A stretch of DNA of 64,000 bases from Larix kaempferi (taxonomy: Eukaryota; Streptophyta; Pinopsida; Pinales; Pinaceae). The stretch's first letter is position 1. Each line of letters starts with the position of its first letter. Under the pieces are notes generated by a model. The model was not told where the DNA came from. It did no database searches and saw only the letters and a program-made list of their open reading frames with translations. The position numbers were made by a program, and so were the translations under genes. The stretch is from positions 6,388,501-6,452,500 of the forward strand of contig BSBM01000608.1 of NCBI GenBank assembly GCA_027924585.1, read 5' to 3'. This document shows positions 1 through 11,205 of this stretch, in pieces.

Positions 1-152
1 ATAATATCAAATACTTGTCGTTTTAATAAAATCTGAGCATACACTAGCAGGGCCTTGTCCTTGAGCTTCACGCTAGGGAAACATACATTGCATGTATACA
101 ATATTTACATTAAAATCCAATATATACCAAGGGTCAAAATGGGGGTATTACA
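1..152 (-). repeat. Possible LTR terminal fragment
   Basis: Read on the minus strand, this begins TGTAATACCCCCATTTTGAC. That closely resembles the start of the right LTR of element E at 60700 (TGTAATATCTCGATTTTGAC). The fragment probably starts another LTR of a related family that runs off the left edge. The adjoining polypurine tract is weak and no partner LTR is visible, so the assignment is tentative. Confidence 0.35.
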
Positions 153-881
153 TCCTCTCTGTTTAACAAGCCCTTAACTTGTTCATGTTTCATGTTCCAA
201 TTTCCAAGGAAGAAGGAACAATGTCTTAACTTGTCCATGTTTCAATATATGTTTCCCTTGGATGTTAGCTACAGATTTTACTTGTCCATGTTTATTTGTG
301 CATATTGTTCATCTTTCATGTTTCAATATATCTTACCCCTCTATGTTATCTAACTATGTCACATGTTCATGTAGTGCTCTAGATCTCTAGAATACAATGG
401 TGCCAAGACCATTGCCTCTATGCATCTAGTATGCCAAACTAAATAACGCATTCTACATATATTTTAGAACATGCCATGACTCCACCCAACCTTGTTTTTC
501 AAATGGTGCCAAGGACTATAGCATACAATGGAAATAATTCCACTTCCATATCTATGGCTCTAGTGTGCCAAAATTGAAAAATGCATACACAACCAAAATC
601 CACAATGCCGAGGAAAATAGCCTTACAATGGAAACAAGCCCAATTCTGTATGTATGTCTTCATTATGCAAAAATCATAAAACTATGCAAATAATCAAAAA
701 CATGCCATGACTCTACCCAATATAGAAGTGGTTGTTATGCCAATCGTGCCAAGGCCTATACCAAACAATGGAAACAAGACCAATTTTGTCTCTATTGCTA
801 TGTTATGCCAAAATATAAAATGCACTATGTATTTTTGTTGTACAAACAAAACAAATCAATCAATCTAGAACATCTTAGAAA
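153..881. repeat. Non-coding left flank with degenerate repeats
   Basis: No coding signal was found. From about 400 to 860 a theme recurs about four times at irregular spacing of roughly 100-140 bp: a GTGCCAAGG-like start, then a segment ending ACAATGGAAA, then a TATGCCAAAA-like stretch and AAAATGCA. The copies start near 400, 505, 605 and 745 and are strongly diverged. I cannot assign the repeat to a family. Confidence 0.4.
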
Positions 882-1179
882 ATGCACTCTGTAATTTTTA
901 TTGTAGTGTGCAAGTTTATTGTAGTCATGGTGAGAGTGCATGCATATTCCTGTACAAGGTCTTCGATGAGGTGTGCCACCATAGGTTCACAGTTACAACG
1001 CAATTTATTCGATGAAGACTCGCAACAGGTGAAGGGAAACAACATTACTTGTAGTGATAATGGACATCAAAATGTATTACCCCAGGGGGTTTATAACCAC
1101 AACCATTCCCATGTGCCTAGATAGTCCAATGAGACTGAGGTTGTTCATGATTTGCCTCAGCCAAATAGGGTGCAAGCTT

Positions 1180-1364
1180 CAAGTGTAATGAAGAAGAACA
1201 ATTCCATCAGAGGGTGGAAAAAATAGGATATGCTGGCATTGCAATTAATGATGTAGAATTCCATGGATGTTCAGCTTGAGTAGCTTCCAAGAAACATGGC
1301 ATTGCCACCACATCACTACACTACTGGATAAATGGCCTGCCACATACAAAGCGCAAAGGGCCCC
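1180..1364 (+). pseudogene. pogo/Tc5-like transposase, 5' part (HTH), split by element A
   Basis: This is the DNA-binding N-terminal part of a DDE transposase. One frame reads a short basic stretch followed by DMLALQ. A +1 shift then gives VASKKHGIATTSLHYW and a KRKGP end, which is the usual form of a psq/CENP-B-like helix-turn-helix (aakkyGIp..SL). The piece stops at the 5-bp TSD of element A. Joining the two flanks with one TSD copy keeps the frame straight into the part after 50965. In-frame stops (TAG at the Lys-rich start and two others) and the shift show that it is dead. An open stretch at 882-1124, in the frame of the first segment, may be more of its 5' end but has no recognisable domain. 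The family call rests on motif shape; pogo, Tigger and jerky-like groups are not separated. Confidence 0.65.
1360..1364. repeat. Target-site duplication of element A (GCCCC)
   Basis: GCCCC lies directly left of the 3' LTR of element A and recurs at 50961-50965 directly right of its 5' LTR. The two copies are identical. Removing the element and one copy restores a reading frame across the junction, which independently supports these boundaries. Confidence 0.85.
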
Positions 1365-2335
1365 TATTATGGAAAAAATTGCACAAGTGCACTCTTCCAC
1401 TTGGCGAGGGGCTAATCCTTGTAGGTTGTTTCAAGGCCACGGTCCTTGGATCCCCTTTTGTATGGTTGGTATTCCTCCAAGTGATCCTGTAAGATATTGT
1501 TAGTGTAGTTCACATTCAAACATGAAAATATTGATGAAAATAAAATAAAATATATGGGGGAAAGATGCAAACTCCAACAACAACCCAAAGGTATGCTAAA
1601 CCACTCTTTTATTGCCCAATGGAATAGTTTTTATACAACACCTAGGAGGTGAAGTCTTCAGGGGAAGCCAACAATATCCCTTAGGGAGGCCTTTCTTATC
1701 CAAACTAAATTCTAAGTAGGTGGAATAAAAATGGAGAGAAACACTTTTCCCTTGATGGTAGGTGGAAAGCAAGCTTGGAAATGCTTATAATGGTAGGAAA
1801 TGGTGGGTGATGAGGAAGCTCCAACTCAAATCCAATAGAATAAACTTGCTCTAATTTCTCTCTACAAAATGAATGACAATGGCTTCCTTTTATAGGCCAA
1901 GAGGTGGCCATCAAATAACTAGATCCAATTGTGAAATCTCCTCCTACATGAACTGGTTCCAAGGTACACAAGGGGGTTGGTTAATGCTCCCAAGTGTGTG
2001 AGGAGCCAAATTCGGATCCTTGGGGAGGATTGAGTCTTTAATGTGACGTTGGGTGTGAGTGGTCCTGCCATTTTTACAGTAGCACGGCTATCGAAGGAAA
2101 AGTAGTGTGGGTATAGCGCATGCATTGTTCAGGTAACCTACGCTATAGCATGGGTTAACTGTGTAATACCCACGCTACCCTTTGTTTTGACTGTTTCTTG
2201 GTACTTGTGGACTCATGCTCAGTGTGTTTTGGATCTATTGAGGATTCATGTGGTGAGATGAATTTCTTATGTTGATGGCGCTTTACTAGATGAATTGTCG
2301 AAACGTCGCATGTGTGCAATTTTTAGGCATTAATA
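1365..2335 (-). repeat. 3' LTR of element A
   Basis: This 971-bp copy matches the 965-bp copy at 49996-50960 along its whole length with frequent substitutions and small indels. The right copy has clean TG...CA ends (TGTTATGG...GTTAACA). In this copy they have mutated to TATTATGG...ATTAATA. Being downstream in element orientation, it is the 3' LTR. Confidence 0.85.
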
Positions 2336-2347
2336 GATGCCCCCTGA
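2336..2347 (-). other. Polypurine tract of element A
   Basis: On the minus strand a purine run, CAGGGGGCATC, abuts the 3' LTR, where plus-strand priming is expected. It resembles the tract of element B (TTTGGGGGGCATTC). Confidence 0.6.
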
Positions 2348-4976
2348 TGTATGAGGTTCGGAGAGTATTGTAGAGTCGATAATGCATCATGTTTTCTGCT
2401 ATTTCTCTCATGTTCTAGAGGCTGAAGAATATGTGGACAAAATAAGGTTCTCCCATGGGGGAGGAGTGTTGGTGACAACCATTGGAGCTGTAATAAATAA
2501 TAGTTTTTATACAAATGAGGCGGGCATACCCATGCTCGTGAAATACTATCAAAGTGATTACAATGAGAGAGGACAAAGGTGTCGACTATGTTATACTATT
2601 GGGACATGGATGAAGGTGGATTCAATTCGTGTTAGAGTAATTTCCCTTAGAAATGTTGCATAATATTGAAGAAGTGAGATCGTTGGTGACCATGATAAAC
2701 CCACTATGGTGGTGAACCAAACTAGTCTGTAACTCTGCCTGAGGGATTTACCATACCAAATATACTACTATCATGATTTCCAAATCTGAACACTGCTACC
2801 TTCAAAATTATGTCTCCCCCTGATGTGATGATGTGTTGGCATTGAGCATAGGGGAAACCACCTAGTTAGGTAGCACTAATGACTCTCCCTACCAAGTTTG
2901 AGGTGATCCCTTATAGTGATTGAAAGTGATACCAAGGTACAATTTGCAACTACTGAAACTCTCAGAATATAGTGTTTTAATGTCGATGAGAGCTGAATTA
3001 AATGGTAGGACGTGAGTCCTACCATGAGAACTAGGATCATATTGTAACCGACTGATGGATGGACAGACCTGACACAAGACTGGTTGATAAGCGTTGGGCT
3101 CTTAACTTCCTTTGATCGATGTAAACGTGGGGAGTGGGGATAGTAGCTTTCCTTTCAGAATGATACAGATTGAAACGGACGGAGACAAACTGCAAATGAA
3201 AGGGCTTTGGTGGAGACACAAAACGAATGGTAATGGTTACCGGAAAAAAAAATACTGATGAACATATGTAGACTCAAATACATCGATCAAAGGATACCAT
3301 AGGTTGCTGCCAAAATAATATGGTGTTCATGCAATGTGAGGTGATGTGGGAACTATTTGTACATAAGGAACGTTGGTGGGGTTCCCATAGTTTTGTGTGT
3401 ATCGGGGGATTTATATGATGATGGGTAGAGTCCCCATGGTTTTGAGTGGATCGAGGGACACTTTCTAATGATGAAGTGAGGGGTAATTTTGCAGACGCGA
3501 AGATAGGTGCCCCAAGAAACAGTGATATGCACTATATGCCTGCAGGATAACTTAATATAACTGGTTTCTTATGAGGGTGGGGGCCCCATATGTGTCTTTA
3601 CGAAGGTGATGATATGATGGGGATTGCAAGTGGAAAAGAGATCATGGAGCTATGAGAGGGATTTGTGAATCGTTCTCACAACTTGTTCCAAGGGATCTGA
3701 CAAATGTCTACTTGGTGGAGTAAACACGCAATTATGAAATGATACTCTAAGGGAGGGTCATTTCAAGTTTGTTCATACTCCTCGGACTTGTGGGGGTCGA
3801 CATCATGGGTGTCAGATGATGATGGGGATGGAAGTGGTGAGCACACCCATGGGGGAACCTTCTATTCACGAGAATGATATTGATGGAACATCAAGGCCAT
3901 GAAGGGGGACCCTATGGTTATCAATGGGAACACTAGGATATGGATTATAAATGGAGGGTCAATAAGGTCTATATGCTAGTTTCAGAATGATACCTATGGT
4001 AAGGTGTGTTACCCTTTAGAGCTTCAGAGTCTTATTCATTTCATTGGTAAACAAGAGTCTCCATGTTGTTCTAATCACGGTCCTGCACACACGGCACACA
4101 TACCCAAGTGTAATAAAAGACATAACCGAGGTATTGACAATGCATAAATCATATAACCAAAATATTGCGTACCTATGGGGTACCTGTGGGGTACTTTTTT
4201 TATTAAGGAAAGAAAATAATGTCCTCGTGACATTGATAAGAATCTGTATTAGTTGGATCCATGTCAAACAGATCGAAGTGTTGGTCATTGTGGTGAGAAC
4301 GGTTTTGAAAACGGATTTACGGTTTGTCTATGGCATCAGTTTGAAGTTTGGGTCAAATGAGTATAAAATAGGTGTGGGGCCCACTTTTTGAAATCATTTG
4401 TACTTTGTGCCACCGACCTCCTAGAGTACGTTTCAAGCAATTCTGGGAGATTAAATGCACTGTTCGGCGAGTGGTGAGTTCCAGGTATGCCTCGCCATTT
4501 TACTTTTTGATTTTTTTCGATAGATTTAGGTAAGGGGGTCCCCTAGATGGCCAGGGGGGATCTTTGATGGTTTTAGGGATGTTGCGAAGGATTTTGAGAA
4601 AATGCAATGTGGTCACGCGATATTTTGGGAAAATATCCTGTTGCCCTAGTGTGGGATTTTTTGGTAATCATGCGCAATGTAGCGCGCTCTGTAGCGCAGA
4701 AGAAATGAACTTTGTTGTGCGTAGCGCGGCACATATGTGTCTCGACCACGTGCTAGTTGTAGCGTGGTTGTTCCTAGAATAGTCGTGCTACCCATGTGGG
4801 AAAGGTGTATAACTCCCATGCATTGGTTCCGCACTGTCAAACCTTGTATTGGTCACGCTACGCGTGGATTTCTTATTAAATTTCACACTACACACGGGTC
4901 TTCTTAGGGAATCCTGCACCAGTGATTTTATGTAGCTAATGAGTGATTATTTCCATGTGAAGTTGGTTTCTTAGTA
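2348..4976. other. Non-coding 3' region of element A
   Basis: This stretch lies between the antisense gene and the 3' LTR. Only short, unconvincing ORFs occur and no known domain was recognised. Runs such as 3360-3480 contain short diverged duplications (a CCCCATGGTTTTG-type phrase occurs twice) but no clear array. Confidence 0.5.
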
Positions 4977-6183
4977 GTGATGGCACACATTTGGGATGTG
5001 GAGTGGAGGGAGAGGGATTTTGATGACCTCCGAGTAGTTGTGTTGGCCAACCATGGGGAGATCGATGTGTTATGGAATGTCGGGCTCTTGAATTTCTTCA
5101 AGAGCCCTCCGATGCGATCGTCTGACTATCTCTTATGGTGGCTACTGGACATGTGGGACCCTGACCGTGGTGTGTTTCAGATGGGTGGTGAGGACTTGAG
5201 TATCACTACTCAGGATATCTATTTATTGATGGGGTTGTCTCCCTGAGGGGTGAGGGAGCCTCTCCCTCCACATCCAGTGGGGGAGTCGATCCATACCTTA
5301 GTGGATTGGTATTGTGATGGTGACCAGAGTTTGGTGAAATCTACTGGCGTGTTAGTGAGCCATATGAGGGCTCTACCCATGGAGGCTATGGTGACATTCA
5401 TTGTTCGTGTGTTGTGGACTGCATCCCCCAACCAGATTACAGGATTCCAACTCCAGGTGGTGGAGAGAGTGATGGCAGGATAGCCTATGGTGTGGGGTTC
5501 ACTAATGCTACATTTGATGATGCAGAATATGTCATATTTACGACGAGGAGTGAGGCGGTGCACTTTCTTCTTCGGTAGCATACTATTCTCTTACTTCTTC
5601 GAGCGGTATCCGTCATTGCGGCCACAGATAGTGGTGCCCCAAAGGGGACCACAGGAGCATGGATGCCTTTTTTGGGGTGTATTATCCCTCATGGTGGTGG
5701 CGGGCCTGTGGGGGCCTATTTTAGGCTGCAGGTGTTGGATGTGTGGGAGGGCTGTATAGGTTGACCCAAGATATATCCTTGGAGTGGTATTGACTTCTGG
5801 GGAGATCCAGAGCTTCCTGTTCCTCTTGGCAGATTCGACGCTACAGGTATATTTTATTGGTTTTGTACTTGTCACATATATATTTGTACACATTATTTAT
5901 TTATGCACTTTCATGGTATATATGTTTATCAGGTACTTGTGATGGTTTGTTTCTTTGTGATGCAGATGTAGGCCCCATGAGGCCACCTCGGAGGAAAATA
6001 CTGAGGTGGGATCAACCAACTAGCGGATCTGGAACTACTATTGGAGGATTAGGTGTTGCTGAGGGTGGTCTTGTTAGAGCTGCGACAGGTGGGGCAGTTG
6101 CTGGGGAAAGGATGGCGGTTTTGGTAGCTAAATTGGAGAGGAGGCTAGGCAAGCTAACTACTGGAGTTGATGAGAAAGACTAG
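4977..6183 (+). pseudogene. Antisense PMD-like gene in element A, intron-containing
   Basis: This gene runs opposite to the retrotransposon, downstream of the extra RNase H. The first segment (4977-5246) has the plant mobile domain pattern: LLWWLLDMWDPDRGVF, then an acidic stretch with ITTQDIYLLMGLS. The same frame continues to about 5759 with stops near 5244, 5481 and 5757, and includes FFERYPSLRPQIVVP. A frame change is then needed to read YPWSGIDFWGDPELP. A plausible intron with GT and AG borders lies at 5847-5965. The second exon is basic and Gly-rich, ending at 6183. The copy at 13616-14841 in element B matches in the DIY-LLGLS, LRPQ and YP...DPEL blocks and at the intron. PMD proteins are plant-specific and are also found in transposons; their role inside retroelements is unclear. 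The gene is dead here. The PMD call is moderate and the homology to the B copy is firm. Confidence 0.6.
5847..5965 (+). other. Putative intron of the antisense gene (element A)
   Basis: The donor context is CTACAG|GTATAT and the acceptor is a T-rich tract ending GTGATGCAG|ATG. Length is 119 bp. The sequence just after the acceptor (ATGTAGGCCCCAT) aligns with ATGTGGGCCCCGT at 14525 in element B, and the upstream exon block also aligns, so both copies place the intron at the same point. Confidence 0.5.
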
Positions 6184-6964
6184 GCCGACCATGATGATGA
6201 TGAGGTGGCCTTGACACTTCATATGCCAGCAGAGCGTGGGTCGTCCTAGCGAAAGATCATGCGATGAGTTGTTTTTGCTTGTCATGTAGCATGGGAGGTG
6301 CAGGGAGGAGCATCCCCTCCTCTAAGACAGAGGCCGCAGTAGGTACCAGAGTCGGCATGAGGGGAGGTTGTGCGTCCACTAGCTATTTTAGGAACTTGGG
6401 ATCCACCAGCTGGTGGGGTAGCTTGATTTCTTATGTAGAGGGTTGTTGAGCCCCATTTTTGTATGTATACATTTTTTGATGGGCCTATGGGAGGCGGGTT
6501 TTCTATGTATCTCCCATAATGCTACCTATGTATATGCCCTAGGAGGGCCATTTTTTGTATATGACACACATATTTTTTGATGAGATATATATATACCATT
6601 TTGGCGGCATATGATGTATGCATCTCTTTATGTATGTGATGTATGTGTATTTTGCTTTATTCTACCTATGTGTTGATGTGATGCATATGTAGTAGTTGAT
6701 ACTCACGTATTCGTTTTTGGCATGTGTTATCGAACTTTAGGACTTCTAATGATGAAATAAAATAGTGTGTAGTCATAGGTGAGACACATAGATATATTTA
6801 TGTATGATTGGTATGCAGGGTTATGCAACAGTTGGGTGATGTATTAGGTGCCAATTCAATACCTCATTGGAGATGGAGTCAGTGAATGCATTATCATTCC
6901 TCGATATATGTGTGAAAGTTATGGTTTGGAACTGTCAGATGAGAAGGCACATGCGTAGAAACTT
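6184..6964. other. Spacer between antisense gene and RNase H in element A
   Basis: The first 200 bases may be a decayed tail of the antisense gene (GATGATGATGAGG acidic codons, then stops). The rest is AT-rich with repeated ATGTATG words and no convincing ORF. Confidence 0.4.
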
Positions 6965-7264
6965 TCAGAAGAGGAGCGATTTGCGGGCATGAAATACATT
7001 ATTCAATTGTGATACGACAAGTTGGGAGTCGAGGTGCACTTGTATATGGTGAATGCGCAAGTGTAGGGCATCGCTTAACAAACCTATTACGACATCGTAT
7101 TGTGCTTGGTTGTTTGTTAGTGCCCCCAAGCATACTTCGTCGATGTGGTGAATTGTATGGGAGGGGGAGTATATAACCCAAGCAGCGGATGCTAGATGTT
7201 TGGACCATCGATTGGCACCGTCTGCATAACCTATGTAGATGTCCATTGAGGATGCCATCTGCAT
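6965..7264 (-). pseudogene. Extra RNase H domain of element A (aRNH-like)
   Basis: About 100 codons on the minus strand resemble an RNase H fold: DIYIGYADGA (first catalytic Asp), LASAAWVIYSP, NNQAQYDVVIGLL and VHLDSQLVVSQL (another Asp). The usual Glu in the A-E-Y helix is Gln here, so activity is probably lost. The counterpart in element B lies at 15529-15236, beyond integrase. Tat-lineage gypsy elements are known to carry a second, archaeal-type RNase H besides the one fused to RT. Here it is the only enzyme domain left apart from protease remnants. Confidence 0.7.
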
Positions 7265-7513
7265 TTTGAAAAGAAAGGTGTATTTACTTTCTAATTCAAG
7301 ATGAAAGTAAAAATTTACGACACAAGAAGAATATCAACAGGAGGTGTTATATGTCTTGTTTGTGATGGGGTTAAAATCCCCTTTTTGGTTTTTTTAATTT
7401 TTTGGGAATGTTTGTGGGTGGTTTGCGTCTTCGTCAAAAGACGAGGAATTACAACAAGTGAGGACACCGGCTAAAGGAAATTCAACATTGATGGTGTCTG
7501 GGAATGTTGGAAC

Positions 7514-7858
7514 TTACTCCCCTATTGGTGACACTTGCGGGGTTGCATAGGGTGTTTGTACTTGATCTTGCATTCTCATCAATTCATGACAAGTTTGTTG
7601 TTCGTCGCACAAAATGGGGCATTGAAAGTAGTAATGGGTGGCTTCTCCACAAGATCGGCAGGGTATTGGTACACTGGGACGGAAGCATTCTTGGTCTTCT
7701 TGGGTGTTGATTTGATCCATTATACATGTTATAGCGCTAGGAGGGATAATATGGGTAGAGTTTCCACATGACGAGCATTCATTGTGTGATAGTGTCGTCG
7801 TAAGTCTAGATGGGTCTTTCGACATTACAGGCTCTACCACATTGTCTGTAGTTGGCAC
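7514..7858 (-). pseudogene. Zinc-knuckle segment of unknown role in element A
   Basis: A 114-codon minus-strand ORF holds a canonical CX2CX4HX4C knuckle (CRSCGEATHYYFQC). Before it comes a half motif, CSSCGNSTH. It lies between protease remnants and the extra RNase H, where B has RT and INT. It is separate from the gag knuckle near 9855-9895. A further FSLCGKQGHATN-like remnant occurs upstream (about 8200). It may be a rearranged gag duplicate or an acquired small ORF; no full-length relative is present in the window. Confidence 0.4.
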
Positions 7859-8444
7859 AACTTATGTGGGAGGGGTGACTGATGGTCTCGCTGATGTGGT
7901 GATCATATTAAAGGATGCAACGTCTTGGTATAAGAAGGTGGATTCCTCAATGGTTACTTGAGTGAGATGAACTATTTCCAACGCCTCTCGATATTGAGAG
8001 AGTTATGGGAAATGGTGCGTATAGTGCCCATGTTGAGAAAAAATGGAGCATGCGTGATTCATACGCAATGTTTTGGACTTAAAGGTGGGCGATGGAAGTG
8101 TGAACCCTTTCACCATTGGTGGAGCTTGGGTGATGCTCATGGTAGTGTTGAGAAAATTCCTTAGCTCTGGTAGAGTAGGATATATTAGTTGCGTGGCCTT
8201 GCTTCCCGCAAAGAGAAAACTATGAAATGACCCTTTGGGTGGGAGTATTGAACATAACTGGGCCTTTTAACTCCTGATGGTTGATGCCCATTGCTTTAGG
8301 CTTAGTAATTTCTACTGAATTGGATGTAGGGTTTGGTAATAGGGTAACTTTCAACTTTGGTTGTTTGGTGGCCCCATTGGCCATCTTAATGACGACCGAT
8401 TGTGGGGTAGTTGCTGTTTTCATAGGTTGGGCTACCGTAATTGT

Positions 8445-9280
8445 TCATGTTATTGTCCTTGTAGTTGTAGGAGCCATCACAGGGACAAAATCGTAATGGG
8501 AGACTTGTTTGGAATCCATCTCTGGGAAGGGTGGTGTAAGGTACCACACTGGGATTCCTAAAGTTAGCCCAAGAAGAGTTAACTGAGCCATAACTGGCAT
8601 CCCCAGTACACCTGTGGGAGGATACAAGAAGCGGATTTGAAAAATTGGAGGCATCGATGGAATCAATGTTTTTTCAATGCCATGACTCAGCGGTGGTGTT
8701 GATGACTTTGTTGAGGTGGAGGCAGCTCCATTTTCAGTGGTGACGATTGTGTACACTAGGCCATCAGTAGATGTAGCGATATTTGGTGGTGGTCCTGAAT
8801 ACGATCCTAACAAGTTGGATTCCTTGTACATACAAGGAGAAATGTCAACATACGGTTGATCATCACCCAGTATAGTTGGTAGGACGTTGTTGGGATTGCT
8901 CATGGTATTAGGGTCATAGTATTTAAGTTGGTCGAGTGTAACTACTTTCTCATTTAAGGGAAACATCATGATACAGAAGACTAAGGAGGCTACCACCTTC
9001 ATGGAATACATGTAACTATGCCCCAAGAGGATTTTGTAGTCGAGATCAGTATCGATTACTTCAATATCAATCATAACCATCTTCCCCCCCAGCTCTATGG
9101 GGGCATTTTGGTATAATCTTCTTGGTTGGGATGGTCTCCCATCATATGTGAGAAGAGCGATAGATCAGGGAACGAGCTCGGGGGATCCTAATCGTTTCCA
9201 AACTTTTACGAACATAATGCAAGTGGATGCACCTTTGTTGATGATACAACGATGGATCATGATGTTTTTAACCATGACCG
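8445..9280 (-). pseudogene. Retropepsin-like protease remnant of element A
   Basis: The minus-strand ORF 9080-8445 reads DYKILLGHSYMYSM and VTLDQLKYYD, matching DYNLLLGHNWFYAM and VTIDQLEFCT of the element B protease. The active-site region lies upstream at about 9190-9250 and reads IINKGASTCIM, where B has LLDEGASTSVM. The catalytic Asp is replaced by Asn, consistent with a G-to-A change. Retropepsins process Gag-Pol. This copy is broken by stops and shifts and cannot be active. Confidence 0.6.
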
Positions 9281-9636
9281 GAACTTGAGTGTGACTGATG
9301 ATGGTAGTCATAGGTTACTTTTTTCAAGATAAAAGGTCATTATGTGCGAGTCAGATGGGTCGACTACACCAAGTGCGTTGAGTAATGCTTTTCATTGTGT
9401 TGGGAAAGACTGTAAAAATTATAATGTGGACATAGCCGCAGGGGATTGATCCAAGTCATCCACAATGTTGTAATTGTGGGTGGCTTTCATATGGGGGTTA
9501 TTAGGGGTATTCCTGAGTGGTACTTCTGGAATCCGTGGGATTTCTTCAGTATTCAGGCATGGTATTTGTAGAGGTCCCCCGAGGGGATAGGAACGTCTAC
9601 CACTTGTGGGGTGGAAGGCCCATCATAACCCTTGGA

Positions 9637-10280
9637 TCACATCTGGAGGTTTATATCCAACGTATAGATATTTTGGAAAGAGCCATCACCAGGTGGACGA
9701 GTATCTTGTTCTTGTGTAGCTGCCCCTTGATTGGTGAAGGGTTGGTGTAACACTGTTGTTTGTTGTTGGGGAGGATTAGTTTCTTTAGGAGGTTTCGTCA
9801 CCATATTCATTTTAGCTTCCACCAAATGTTGATAGTTGGGGATAAGAGGACAATTATGTGTGTAGTGACCATAATCGCCGCAAATAGAGCAGCAATAATT
9901 CTTTCTCAGGGGAGTATTGTTTCCTTGTTTGGGGGGCTTGTTATTCCCTGCATTTGGATCACCTGTATTGTGGTTTTGTTGGGGGGGGGATGTCCCCCTT
10001 GCCTCAGCTGTTGGTTTTGCATGTTCTTACATTTCTTCTTCCCCTGAGTCTATGGATTCTAGGGGTTTGCGGTGTTCAATTGCTCAAATTGTTAATATTG
10101 CTTAATGTAATTAGGTTTAACTAGGTTAACCCCCATGTGGGGGGAAGGTTGCTAACCAGTTGGGAATGGGAAAGGGTAATACAGATTATATACCGATGAT
10201 GGGAAAAATTTTGTTTGCACTTCGTAAGAGGTGGATGTAGGAGTGACTGAGCCATTGGTGGTGTAGGAACTGTCATTGTT
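9637..10280 (-). pseudogene. Gag C-terminal part of element A with zinc knuckle
   Basis: The minus-strand reading around 9855-9895 gives CCSICGDYGHYTHNCP, a canonical CX2CX4HX4C nucleocapsid knuckle. Downstream is a Gln/Pro-rich stretch (ORF 9825-9637). The upstream part of this gag resumes at 46895 beyond element B, which inserted just before the knuckle. Several frame breaks are present. Role: RNA binding and packaging in the virus-like particle. Confidence 0.55.
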
Positions 10281-10285
10281 TGGCT
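10281..10285. repeat. Target-site duplication of element B (TGGCT)
   Basis: TGGCT precedes the left LTR of B and recurs at 46890-46894 directly after its right LTR. The copies are identical. Confidence 0.9.
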
Positions 10286-11190
10286 TGTTTCACAGACAAT
10301 CTACCGAGAGCGGACTCAAGGCCTGATCTCCCTAGCTTAACGTAAGTCTAGAAAAAATAGGACAGAACATAGATTACTTTCCTAGATCATGTAGAAGTAC
10401 AAACATAAAAGTAGATCGCTTACCTTAGATTTGTAGATCCCTTTCTCCTTCGTTGATCCAATGCTCCAGCACTGCCAGATTGCAAGTAGCTAAACCCTGT
10501 TGAACCTGTAACAAACCACGAGAAGTGAAAGCATATATCTCATATGATCTAAGTTAACAGTTAAGGAGGAAAACTCTAAATGTTATCGAAGAGACAACAT
10601 TTATGGAAAGCAATTATATTAACTGTATTGAAAGGTGGAGAAGTACAATAGAGAAGAAGGTTACAACCATTGCCTTAACGCTACAAGCTCCTTCCGACAA
10701 GCCATGCCAAAGCTCCTTGAGAGAAGTGAAGGTTCCCCAAGCTAGAATGTTAGATCTATTGGGCTTGATTTCACCAACATAAGAATAACATAGACTTCCT
10801 CCCCTTAGAATGGGAGTGAGCTTCATTTAAATAGGACTAAGTGGATAGGGTATGGATAGGATAGGTTGAGAGATGATAAGAGAGACTTAAGGGATCTTTC
10901 CAAGGTGTTAGGAATTGAGTACCAACTCTCCCAAGAGGTCAGGGATAAGGTTCCAAGTTAGCAAGCTTTGAGAAGGATCTTGAAGAAGATATTTTTTCCT
11001 TCTAACTGACTTCATTGCACCCTGTAATGGAGCAAGGTGTGACGCCGCATGTTGCAGGAGCGCAACCTGCGACGACCTCTCAAAACCTAGTATAAAATAG
11101 GTACAAATCCTTCCAGGTCAATCACTCAATCAAGGTAACTCCAGAGGTGTATACACTGAATCTGATGATGGGAAGATTTTAGGTGTAACA
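10286..11190 (-). repeat. 3' LTR of element B
   Basis: This 905-bp copy is collinear with the 909-bp copy at 45981-46889. Both end in TG...CA. Differences are scattered substitutions plus a few small indels. The adjoining polypurine tract marks it as the downstream copy. Confidence 0.9.
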
Positions 11191-11192
11191 GA

Positions 11193-11205
11193 ATGCCCCC
11201 CAAAG
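11193..11205 (-). other. Polypurine tract of element B
   Basis: The minus strand reads TTTGGGGGGCATTC immediately before the LTR start (TGTTACACC), as expected for a plus-strand primer. Confidence 0.7.
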
